Shown here in pieces: positions 1 to 7,082 of a DNA stretch of 25,192 bases. The DNA lies in assembly GCA_964442515.1 (NCBI GenBank), contig CAYUAC010000016.1, positions 1-25,192 of the forward strand, written 5' to 3'. A program made the translations under genes and the position numbers. Under the pieces are notes generated by a model, which saw only the letters and a program-made list of their open reading frames with translations, ran no database searches and was not told the DNA's origin. Within the stretch, counting starts at the first letter, position 1; each line of letters begins with the position of its first letter. Source of the stretch: TCS-49 sp964442515. Lineage in GTDB: Bacteria; Campylobacterota; Campylobacteria; Campylobacterales; Sulfurovaceae.

Positions 1-183
1 TCCAATGCTTTACAACTTTTGATAGAAAAACAAAAAAAGCAGGAGTATAAAAAGGTTATGATAGAAGCTTCAAAAGATGAACTTTATATTGAAGATATGA
101 AAAACATTGAGAAAGAGTTTCAATACTCTGACTTTCCCGAAGAGATCACAGTCGCGGATGAAGCACAAAATGAATCAATATGA
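1..183 (+). CDS. Antitoxin of a MazF-type pair, C-terminal part
   Basis: An open frame runs from the left edge to a TGA at 181-183, so only the last 60 residues are visible and the start lies outside the window. The visible part is rich in Lys, Glu and Asp (for example K-K-Q-E-Y-K-K-V and D-E-L-Y-I-E-D-M), with no membrane segment. A short acidic and basic C-terminal tail that overlaps the start of a MazF/PemK toxin by 14 bases is the usual layout of a type II antitoxin. The DNA-binding N-terminal domain is missing, so the antitoxin family cannot be named. The identification rests on the overlap and the partner, not on a recognised domain. Confidence 0.6.
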   Translation, partial: SNALQLLIEKQKKQEYKKVMIEASKDELYIEDMKNIEKEFQYSDFPEEITVADEAQNESI

Positions 184-505
184 TGTGTATCTGGCAGATT
201 TAAATCCGACGGTCGGCAAAGAACAGTTTGGGAAAAGACCTGTTTTGATTATTTCAAATAATTATGAAAACCTGCTTGATGTAGTTACAATCATCCCGAT
301 AACATCACTGAAAAGTGGACGAAAAATATATCCAAATGAAGTATTGTTACAAGATGAACTGGAAAAACCGTCATTATTATTGTGCCAACAGATTAGAACT
401 ATTTCAAAAGGCAGATTAGTTAAAAAATTAACATCCATTGACAATTTTATCACTCGAAAAAAAATAGTTGATGTACTTTGTCTTAGGTTTGAAGATATAG
501 ATTAA
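170..505 (+). CDS. MazF/PemK-family endoribonuclease toxin
   Basis: The 111-residue protein starts M-N-Q-Y-D-V-Y-L-A-D-L-N-P-T and continues G-K-E-Q-F-G-K-R-P-V-L-I-I-S, the hallmark N-terminus of the MazF/PemK fold. A later segment, I-I-P-I-T-S, fits the conserved central strand. Family members cleave single-stranded RNA at short sequences and are neutralised by a cognate antitoxin. I chose ATG 170 because it gives the usual family N-terminus; an in-frame ATG at 158 would add four residues, and both lie inside the end of the upstream antitoxin frame, implying translational coupling. The length is typical. No hairpin terminator is obvious after the stop. Target site and activity cannot be read from sequence. 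Confidence 0.88.
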   Translation: MNQYDVYLADLNPTVGKEQFGKRPVLIISNNYENLLDVVTIIPITSLKSGRKIYPNEVLLQDELEKPSLLLCQQIRTISKGRLVKKLTSIDNFITRKKIVDVLCLRFEDID

Positions 506-559
506 CCACCTTTTAAAATAATGCGCTGCAAAATTTTTATATTTGGCAAAGGAGTGACT

Positions 560-685
560 ATGAGTGTGACATACGGAACCCGTGAAATTGTGCACAACCC
601 CTTTTTGCTGAGAATTGCTCCAGTCAGTACAAAAGAACTCACTTTGCTCGGTGCAGGTATAAAACAGATGCTTTGTTTACCGTAA
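560..685 (+). CDS. Small ORF, 41 residues, possible broken gene
   Basis: An ATG at 560 is preceded by GGAG at 551-554 with good spacing and opens a 41-residue frame (M-S-V-T-Y-G-T-R-E-I-V-H-N-P at the start). I do not recognise the family with confidence. The T-R-E-I-V-x-N-P-x-L-L-R-I pattern is reminiscent of short antitoxin-like proteins, and the gene follows a toxin-antitoxin pair. An overlapping frame stays open to a TAA at 718-720 and ends S-A-D-M-N-A-T-L-K, so a frameshifted remnant is as likely as an intact small protein. It is the only coding signal in the stretch 506-771. Confidence 0.35.
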   Translation: MSVTYGTREIVHNPFLLRIAPVSTKELTLLGAGIKQMLCLP

Positions 686-731
686 ATTTTTCAGCTGATA
701 TGAATGCAACATTAAAATAACATTTTTGTAT

Positions 732-748
732 ACTACAATACCTGTAGT
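732..748. promoter_or_regulatory. Perfect inverted repeat over a likely promoter of the signalling cluster
   Basis: ACTACA-ATACC-TGTAGT is a perfect 6-base inverted repeat with a 5-base spacer, 23 bases before the ATG of the first kinase. A TACAAT box (734-739, five of six matches to TATAAT) lies inside it and is correctly placed for a -10 element. A dyad over a -10 box is the classic position of a repressor operator. No binding protein can be named. Confidence 0.45.
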
Positions 749-771
749 GAAATAAAAATAAGGTGATAGAT

Positions 772-2757
772 ATGTTGCAGCGACTTAATGTATGTTTATA
801 CGAGACCGAAAATGCGGTAAAAAAAACACCAATTGAATCTAAAAGCGTATATTTTCATTATTTTTCAACATACAGGCACCTGCTGGAATTTTTGACACAA
901 AATCAAAATTGCTATATCGTGACAACCGATGAAAAAGAAAAAAAACTTAAAAAGAAACTTTCAAACTATGATCGGTATCTGAAAATAATCATTACGAAAA
1001 GAAAAAAAGATTTGATCAAAAAAATTTCCAAAAATCCGACGGACAAATATATGCTCGGCCCTGTTACCTACGCTACGCTTGATCGGTATCTTGCAAAAAT
1101 ATATACTTCTGATTTTACGTATACCCCGACCAATGAAGAGAAAAACCTGATGAGCCAGATAGCGACACAAAAAAAGGAACTTGAAAGTTCGACAGCTTTG
1201 CTGCAAAGCTACAAGAAAGCAGTGGATGCCGGAACCATTCTGTCAAAAACCGATACAAAAGGAATCATAACCTATGTCAATGAAGAGTTTTGCAGTATCT
1301 CCGGTTACAGCAAAGATGAACTGATCGGTCATCCTCATAATATTATTCGCCATCCTGACAGTGATGCGTCAATGTTTAAAAAGATGTGGGAAACCATCCA
1401 GAACAAACAGATTTGGCAGGGGGAAGTCAAAAACCTCAAGAAAGACGGCACCCATTACTGGGTTGATGCGACGATCGTTCCCATACTGGATGAAAACGAC
1501 ACTATCGTCGAATACGCCGCACTTCGTCATAATATCACGGAAGTGATGGATTATAAAGAATCCCTGGAAGAAAAAGTGACGGCCAAAACAAAAGAGATAA
1601 CCAAAAACATCAAACTGCTGGAAGAGTATAAAAATGCCGTTGACGCCAGTTCCATTATGTCAAAGACGGACGTGAGCGGACGTATTACATATATCAACGA
1701 GGAGTTTTGCAAGGTCGCGCAATACAAAGAACACGAACTTCTTGGCAAGCCCCACAATATTGTCAGGCACCCCGATATGCCAAAAGAAGCTTTCAAAGAT
1801 ATGTGGGATACGATTTTAGACAAAAAAATCTGGAAAGGGGTTGTCAAAAACAGAGCCAAGGACGGAAGCGCATACTGGGTGCAGGCAACCATTGTTCCTA
1901 TACTGGACGACAGAAACCGGATTGTTGAGTTTGTAGGGTTACGCCAGGATATAACCGAGCTTATGAGTTACAGGCAGGAGTTGGAACAAAGAGTAAGCGC
2001 CGAAGTTGAAAAAAACAGGGTCAAAGATATGCTTTTGCAGCAGCAAAGCGCACAGGCTGCAATCGGGGAAATGGTCAATTCAATCGCACATCAATGGAGA
2101 CAACCGATCAACTCCATAAGTCTTGAAGCGACAAACATTCTGTTGGATACCGAAGGGCAGACAGACAGTGACGAAGTTGTGGAATCGGCGCAAAATATTA
2201 CGTATCTGACAAAAACGATGTCGCAGACGATCTCTGATTTTATGGAGTTTTCAAATCCGCACAGGGAAATTCAAAACTTTTCTTTGAAAGGATGCGTCGC
2301 TTCGATAGAGAAGATGCTTGAATCCCAGCTTTTTGGTAAGAATATCCGTTTTTACAATGAGTGCGATCCGGGGTTAATGCTGTATACATACAAAAACGAT
2401 CTCAAACAAGTCATTATAAACCTGGTCAACAACGCAAAAGACGCATTTGAAAACGATAATACGGATCATGTTATCCGTGTGGTTTCAGAACAGGTGGGGG
2501 AGGAAGTGTTCATCCATGTCAAAGATAATGCCGGCGGAATCGCCGAAGCTATCCAAGAAGAGGTTTTCAAACCTTATTTTACCACCAAGGATAAATCCAA
2601 GGGAACGGGGCTTGGCCTTTATATTTCCAAAAAAATTATTCAGGAACAGCTGCAGGGAGAGATGGAGTTAAACAGCAGCAGCGGGGATACCTGTTTTACC
2701 GTAAAAATTCCCGTTGAAACACAACAAGACAACAGCACAAAGGAAACCGATGCTTAG
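772..2757 (+). CDS. Soluble PAS-PAS sensor histidine kinase
   Basis: The protein has 661 residues. Residues 1-120 form a domain without clear family signature, possibly a degenerate receiver fold. Two Aer-type PAS domains follow (about 150-265 and 289-405), each with the H-N-I-[IV]-R-H-P-D signature seen in FAD-binding redox PAS domains. The kinase core holds the phosphoacceptor box I-A-H-Q-W-R-Q-P with His at about 440, an N box N-L-V-N-N-A-K-D-A (about 550), a D-N-A-G-G G1 box, P-Y-F-T-T-K, and a G-T-G-L-G-L G2 box (about 612). No transmembrane segment is seen, so it is probably cytoplasmic. I chose ATG 772 over GTG 763 because AAGGTG at 760-765 is well spaced for it. The stop overlaps the next gene by 8 bases, making that regulator the likely partner. 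The ligand is inferred from the PAS motif. Confidence 0.9.
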   Translation: MLQRLNVCLYETENAVKKTPIESKSVYFHYFSTYRHLLEFLTQNQNCYIVTTDEKEKKLKKKLSNYDRYLKIIITKRKKDLIKKISKNPTDKYMLGPVTYATLDRYLAKIYTSDFTYTPTNEEKNLMSQIATQKKELESSTALLQSYKKAVDAGTILSKTDTKGIITYVNEEFCSISGYSKDELIGHPHNIIRHPDSDASMFKKMWETIQNKQIWQGEVKNLKKDGTHYWVDATIVPILDENDTIVEYAALRHNITEVMDYKESLEEKVTAKTKEITKNIKLLEEYKNAVDASSIMSKTDVSGRITYINEEFCKVAQYKEHELLGKPHNIVRHPDMPKEAFKDMWDTILDKKIWKGVVKNRAKDGSAYWVQATIVPILDDRNRIVEFVGLRQDITELMSYRQELEQRVSAEVEKNRVKDMLLQQQSAQAAIGEMVNSIAHQWRQPINSISLEATNILLDTEGQTDSDEVVESAQNITYLTKTMSQTISDFMEFSNPHREIQNFSLKGCVASIEKMLESQLFGKNIRFYNECDPGLMLYTYKNDLKQVIINLVNNAKDAFENDNTDHVIRVVSEQVGEEVFIHVKDNAGGIAEAIQEEVFKPYFTTKDKSKGTGLGLYISKKIIQEQLQGEMELNSSSGDTCFTVKIPVETQQDNSTKETDA

Positions 2758-3568
2758 CATACTCAAAGACAATGCCAAAAACATAGAAGTCATATACGTC
2801 GAGGATAATGTAGAAGCCAGAGAAGTTACCGAAAAGATTTTTCAACGATTTATGAAAAATTTAAAAACCGCCGGTGACGGGGTAGAGGGACTGGAACTGT
2901 TTCGAAAAAGAAAAGAGTATATCGATCTGGTAATAACTGATATATCCATGCCCAATATGAACGGACTTGATATGCTCAAAGAGATCAAAAAGATAAATCC
3001 CAGAGTTCACAGTGTAATCATATCTGCCCACAACGATACGCAAAACCTTGTCGAAGCAATCGATTTGGGCGTGGAACATTTTATTCTTAAGCCTATCGAA
3101 CATGAAAAAATGCTGGATACGATCAATACGGTGCTATCAAAAATACAAAGAGAAAAAGAGTTGGAACACTACAGGCAGCAGGAAGTCAGAAAAAGACTCA
3201 ACAAAGCGATGGCTGTCGGTTACGATACTTTTTTTGAAAATATCGCTTTACCGGCTGTCGTGCTTTCAAAAGATGACGAAATCATTGCTTGTAATACCGT
3301 CTTTGAAGAGTTTGTTGATACTGCCTTGGATTATGCCGGGATGCAAAGCCTCAAAGGCACGAAGTTTCCTTCTTTGCTTGAAGATTTTGCCATGAACGAA
3401 AACAGTTTGGTTGACTGGAAGATTGAAGCGGTGCAGATGCACGGCGGCCGTATCGAGGGAGTGAGGTTCAGGAATTGCCTGGAACAGGCAGGATATACCA
3501 TATCGATAAAACCTTCGACATTATCGCAAGAAGACAAGGAACATTATGTTCTCATCATCTGCCATTAA
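2750..3568 (+). CDS. Response regulator with C-terminal PAS-like domain
   Basis: The 272-residue protein begins with a receiver domain (about 10-130): acidic pair E-D-N, phosphoacceptor Asp at about 64 in V-I-T-D-I-S-M-P, the S-A-H-N-D segment, and F-I-L-K-P with the conserved Lys-Pro. After a coiled linker, residues about 155-272 resemble a divergent PAS fold (P-A-V-V-L-S-K-D-D-E-I-I-A-C-N). There is no helix-turn-helix, GGDEF, EAL or other known output, so it probably acts through protein contacts. ATG 2750 has an AAAGGA site just upstream and overlaps the kinase stop by 8 bases. The same receiver-PAS architecture recurs at 7083-8255. Confidence 0.85.
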   Translation: MLSILKDNAKNIEVIYVEDNVEAREVTEKIFQRFMKNLKTAGDGVEGLELFRKRKEYIDLVITDISMPNMNGLDMLKEIKKINPRVHSVIISAHNDTQNLVEAIDLGVEHFILKPIEHEKMLDTINTVLSKIQREKELEHYRQQEVRKRLNKAMAVGYDTFFENIALPAVVLSKDDEIIACNTVFEEFVDTALDYAGMQSLKGTKFPSLLEDFAMNENSLVDWKIEAVQMHGGRIEGVRFRNCLEQAGYTISIKPSTLSQEDKEHYVLIICH

Positions 3569-3577
3569 GGTTAAAGC

Positions 3578-5224
3578 ATGGAAGAGTTAGACGTTTTGCG
3601 GGGTTTGAATATCTGCTGTGTTGATGATGATTTTGCGGTACTTGAAAACACCGTAGAATACCTGAACTTTTTCAGCGCCAACGTGTACAGCTGCAACGAT
3701 CCGCTTGAGGCAAAAGAGATTCTGGAAAAGGAGTCGATCGATATTTTGATCAGTGATGTGAAAATGCACCATATTAACGGCATAGAACTGGTGGAGTGGA
3801 TACGCCAAAAGCAGCTGCCCACAAAAACGATTCTGATGTCTGCGTATTTTGAACCCGAAATATTCACAAAAGCCATCGAACTCAAAACCGATCACTTTTT
3901 GATGAAACCGTACAATAAAGAGGAACTCAATAAAGCATTGAGTGCCTGCGGCAACGCCGCTATTGTGGAAAGGCAGAAAAAAAGCTATTCAAACGTCCAA
4001 TGCAAAGAAGAACTGTTTGTTGATGAAGTGACAAAACTTCCAAACCAGAACAAACTCCTTGAAGATCTTAAAAAACAGGAAAATCCCGGCGTTATCATGT
4101 TCGAACTCGCGGGACTGGAAGAGATCGATTATATGTACGGAATGGAGATATCCAATCTGCTTTTGCATCAAATCGCCAGTTTTTTTGCCGTGCAGGCTCC
4201 CCGTGAAAACAGTCTTTACAGGTATCAGTACAATCAGTTTTGCATTCTTGTCGACAATTACGACGAACTGGCAGTCAGAGATCTCATAACGACTTTTGAT
4301 AACCTGGTTTTGATTTCAGAATTTGAAGCTTACGGAGTTACGGTTCATTTTACGCTGCAATACGGGATATCCCTTGACCCGCTCAACCCCGTTGAAAAGG
4401 CTTATAAAGCGTTGATGCAAACCAAAACTACGCCAAATCAAAAATACACCCTATACGATGATCAATCCCGTTATATCCTACAGCAGCGTAAAAACTTGGA
4501 ATTTGGGATCAAGATCAAACAGGCTATCGAATCGATGAATATTATCGCCCATTATCAGCCGATTGTGAATTTGACAAACAATGCGTATGAAAAATATGAA
4601 GCGCTCATGCGCATGAAAGACGGGAACGTGATGATATCGCCCGGAGATTTTATACCCGTAGGCAAGAATCTGGGGTTGCACAGAGCTTTGACCAAACAGA
4701 TGATCAACCAGAGTTTCAAAAAGTTCTGCCGCAAAGACGCTGAGGTTGCTTTGAACCTTTCGCTTGAGGATTTTGAAACCAGTGATATTCCAAATTTTTT
4801 GAAACGACGCGTGAATGATTTTGGAATCAATCCGCACCAGGTGGTGCTGGAAGTAACCGAAGATATCTCTCTGGAAGAACACAGGGATATTCTTACTTAT
4901 CTGAAAGATTTTAAAAACGAAGGTTTTAAAATCGCTATTGACGATTTTGGTACGCAAAAAGCCAACTTTCAAAATATCTGTTCAATCGGTCCTGATTATA
5001 TAAAAATAGACGGGGTTTTCATAAAAGATATAGATACCAATGAACAAAACTTTCAAATAGTCAAAGGCATAGTCATGATCGCCCAAAACATAGGTGCAAA
5101 AACTATTGCCGAATTTGTACACAGTCGGGAAATCCTGGAGATTGTTAAAGAGATAGGCATCGATTATGCGCAGGGGTTTTTGCTTGGTGCCCCGCAGTGT
5201 GCGTTAAAGGGTGAGAATGAGTAA
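3578..5224 (+). CDS. Response regulator with degenerate GGDEF and EAL domains (c-di-GMP phosphodiesterase)
   Basis: The 548-residue protein has a receiver domain (1-125; phosphoacceptor Asp60 in L-I-S-D-V-K-M, Lys-Pro at 110-111), a GGDEF-like domain (about 145-300) and an EAL domain (about 310-545). The GGDEF signature is replaced: where active enzymes read R-Y-G-G-D-E-F, this one reads R-Y-Q-Y-N-Q-F (215-221), so cyclase activity is unlikely. The EAL domain keeps its main catalytic residues: E341 in E-A-L, N393, E425, D455-D456 in D-D-F-G, K476 and D478, E512, and Q532 in Q-G-F. It should hydrolyse c-di-GMP under phosphorylation control. It starts 9 bases after the previous stop and overlaps the next start, so it belongs to the same transcript. 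Confidence 0.92.
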   Translation: MEELDVLRGLNICCVDDDFAVLENTVEYLNFFSANVYSCNDPLEAKEILEKESIDILISDVKMHHINGIELVEWIRQKQLPTKTILMSAYFEPEIFTKAIELKTDHFLMKPYNKEELNKALSACGNAAIVERQKKSYSNVQCKEELFVDEVTKLPNQNKLLEDLKKQENPGVIMFELAGLEEIDYMYGMEISNLLLHQIASFFAVQAPRENSLYRYQYNQFCILVDNYDELAVRDLITTFDNLVLISEFEAYGVTVHFTLQYGISLDPLNPVEKAYKALMQTKTTPNQKYTLYDDQSRYILQQRKNLEFGIKIKQAIESMNIIAHYQPIVNLTNNAYEKYEALMRMKDGNVMISPGDFIPVGKNLGLHRALTKQMINQSFKKFCRKDAEVALNLSLEDFETSDIPNFLKRRVNDFGINPHQVVLEVTEDISLEEHRDILTYLKDFKNEGFKIAIDDFGTQKANFQNICSIGPDYIKIDGVFIKDIDTNEQNFQIVKGIVMIAQNIGAKTIAEFVHSREILEIVKEIGIDYAQGFLLGAPQCALKGENE

Positions 5225-5906
5225 CGATATTTCCAGGTTGCAACAATTGAGCGTGCTGTACGTAGAAGATGAGGCGGATACACGTGAGGTATACAGAGAA
5301 ACTCTCTCATTTTACGTCGAAAATGTAGTGGCCGTGGCCTCGGCGGGAAGTGCTTTGGATATGATGGCTAAAGAAAAGTTTGACGTGTTGATTACCGATA
5401 TAGATCTGGGAGGTAAAGACGGTATCACGTTGTCCAAAGAGGTACGGAACAGGGATAAGAAGATAAGAATTGTCGTCTTAACCGCTTATGCCGAATCCAG
5501 GTATCTTCTTCCCGCGGTAGAACTTGACATAACAAGGTATTTGGTCAAACCCATCGATAAAAGTATGCTGCTTGGCGCGCTGAACAGATGCGCCGATTAT
5601 TATTTTGATAAAGACAATCAGCAAATCTTTTTGGCCAAAGATCTGCTTTTCAATCTGTCAAACAGGCAGCTTTTTTACCGTGGAGTTGAAATCCCTTTAC
5701 GAAGAAACAATGCCGCTTTGATGCACCATCTTGTCATAAACAGAAACAAAACGGTTCCTTATGAAGTTATTGCAAATATTCTGTGGGGCGATGAATGTGC
5801 TTCGACCAATGCGATTCGCTGCCAAATCAAACGTCTGCGCGAAAGCATTCCCGCAAACATAATCAAAAACACAAACGGCGTGGGATACAAACTTGTTACG
5901 AATTAA
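5217..5906 (+). CDS. OmpR/PhoB-type response regulator
   Basis: The protein has 229 residues. The N-terminal receiver has V-L-Y-V-E-D-E as acidic pocket, phosphoacceptor Asp61 in L-I-T-D-I-D-L, and Y-L-V-K-P with the conserved Lys. The C-terminal half (about 140-229) is a winged helix of the Trans_reg_C type, with L-W-G-D and the closing T-N-G-V-G-Y-K-L that forms the wing. It is the only DNA-binding output in the cluster. I preferred ATG 5217 to GTG 5211 because AAAGGG at 5206-5211 is then correctly spaced. It overlaps the upstream phosphodiesterase gene by 8 bases. The upstream or downstream kinase could be its partner. Confidence 0.9.
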   Translation: MSNDISRLQQLSVLYVEDEADTREVYRETLSFYVENVVAVASAGSALDMMAKEKFDVLITDIDLGGKDGITLSKEVRNRDKKIRIVVLTAYAESRYLLPAVELDITRYLVKPIDKSMLLGALNRCADYYFDKDNQQIFLAKDLLFNLSNRQLFYRGVEIPLRRNNAALMHHLVINRNKTVPYEVIANILWGDECASTNAIRCQIKRLRESIPANIIKNTNGVGYKLVTN

Positions 5907-5926
5907 CGGCACAAAGGGGTGAAAGT

Positions 5927-6550
5927 ATGCAAAACCGGTATTATATACACGATATCCGTATCGCTTTGATCGAAGAGGGAAACGGTTTAAAACAGATATG
6001 TGAATACCTCAGAGAATTAAAAAACGACATTATCGCGATCGATCCGGCAGAAAGAACCGTGATAGCCGAATTGAAACTGTTTGAACCCGAAATTATTATC
6101 GTGTCAAAACCTATTCACGGTGCATCCGATCTTGATTATATCCGAAAGATAAATGAAACAGTGCCCAGGGCTCATCTGCTTTTGATAGGAGAGGTAGGCT
6201 CAACCGGGCTTTACGAAGAGATTTTAAAAACGGATATAAAACCCATTCCCGTCGATACGGATCATCAGAGGATTTGTGAAATTATTTCAGGTGCCGCCAA
6301 AGATATCAAGGTTTCACGTCATATCTCTTTGGAAAAAGAGACCAACGGGTTTGAAGAGATTATAAGCAGTCTGGTTCATCAGTGGAAACAGCCCTTAAAC
6401 AGACTTTCCGGACTTGTTGTCAATATATCCACGGCAAATGATTTCGGCAAACTCAGCAGCCACTACCTGGACAAAAAACTTTCGCTTGCAGACAGCGCCA
6501 TAAAACATATGTCTCAAACTGGAGGCATTCAGAAGGTTTTACGCCCATGA
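5927..6550 (+). CDS. Histidine kinase, N-terminal part of a frameshifted gene
   Basis: ATG 5927 follows an AAAGGGG site and opens a 207-residue frame. Residues 10-125 look like a receiver fold without its phosphoacceptor: I-I-I-V-S-K-P places Ser60 where Asp is expected, while the Lys-Pro motif (D-I-K-P-I-P) remains. Residues 145-200 are the dimerisation and phosphotransfer region with L-V-H-Q-W-K-Q-P, His at 151. After I-K-H-M-S-Q-T the frame loses homology and stops at 6550, while the missing half continues in another frame to 7034. I read this as one kinase gene of about 370 codons interrupted near 6518-6521. It could be a real mutation or an assembly error. Confidence 0.8.
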   Translation: MQNRYYIHDIRIALIEEGNGLKQICEYLRELKNDIIAIDPAERTVIAELKLFEPEIIIVSKPIHGASDLDYIRKINETVPRAHLLLIGEVGSTGLYEEILKTDIKPIPVDTDHQRICEIISGAAKDIKVSRHISLEKETNGFEEIISSLVHQWKQPLNRLSGLVVNISTANDFGKLSSHYLDKKLSLADSAIKHMSQTGGIQKVLRP

Positions 6551-6554
6551 CAAA

Positions 6555-7034
6555 ATGGCAGAGAGTTTTGTGGTTAAAGAGGTTGTTGAAGAAACCATCA
6601 CTCTGGCCAAACTCGGCCTCAATCACAGGGTGGAGTTTACCGTGGACGCGTGTGAGGAGTGTACCGTATACGGATACGAAAAAGAGTTTTTTCAAGCCCT
6701 GATCAATATCGTCAACAATGCCATAGATCAGCTGATCGTAAAAAAAATAGACAGCCCCAAGGTCGCTATAAGAGTGGAAAAAAGCAACGGTAACTGCCGC
6801 ATAACGGTAAAAGACAATGCCGGCGGAATAGAAGTCGTTCCCCCAGACAGCGTGTTTTATCCTTACAAATCGACCAAGGGCAGAAAAGGAAGCGGCATGG
6901 GGTTGTATATTACCAAGCATATCATTGAAGATAAAATGAACGGAAAAATATCGGTAGCCAACAGTAATACGGGCGCCTGTTTTACCCTGAACGTACCCAC
7001 TGACACGATTATGGACAAAACAACATCGCAATGA
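6555..7034 (+). CDS. Histidine kinase ATPase domain, C-terminal part of a frameshifted gene
   Basis: This frame encodes the HATPase_c half: N box N-I-V-N-N-A-I-D-Q, G1 box V-K-D-N-A-G-G-I, F box Y-P-Y-K-S-T-K and G2 box G-S-G-M-G-L-Y-I-T-K. All ATP-binding boxes are present. It lacks its own phosphoacceptor His and has no ribosome site fitting ATG 6555. Reading the same frame upstream from 6519 gives L-E-A-F-R-R-F-Y-A-H-D-K, which is what should follow M-S-Q-T when compared with the kinase at 772-2757 (M-S-Q-T-I-S-D-F-M-E-F). It is therefore best read as the second half of the gene that starts at 5927. Confidence 0.8.
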   Translation: MAESFVVKEVVEETITLAKLGLNHRVEFTVDACEECTVYGYEKEFFQALINIVNNAIDQLIVKKIDSPKVAIRVEKSNGNCRITVKDNAGGIEVVPPDSVFYPYKSTKGRKGSGMGLYITKHIIEDKMNGKISVANSNTGACFTLNVPTDTIMDKTTSQ

Positions 7035-7047
7035 CATACATCTGTAT

Positions 7048-7053
7048 TATAAT
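7048..7053 (+). promoter_or_regulatory. Likely internal -10 box before the second REC-PAS regulator
   Basis: A perfect TATAAT lies 30 bases before the ATG at 7083, in the widest gap (48 bases) between genes of the cluster. No -35 match is seen, as is usual for the vegetative sigma factor in Campylobacterota. It could give the regulator and propeller genes transcription independent of the upstream genes. Confidence 0.45.
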
Positions 7054-7082
7054 GACAGCAGGCAGCAACAAGGAACAGAAAA

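Noticed and set aside
4478..4972. Minus-strand open frame of 164 codons
   Set aside because: It is antisense to the EAL domain, which is intact on the plus strand.
6510..6560. Programmed ribosomal frameshift in the second kinase gene
   Set aside because: No slippery heptamer is present at the shift point, and the join fits a lost CT dinucleotide better, so mutation or assembly error is preferred.
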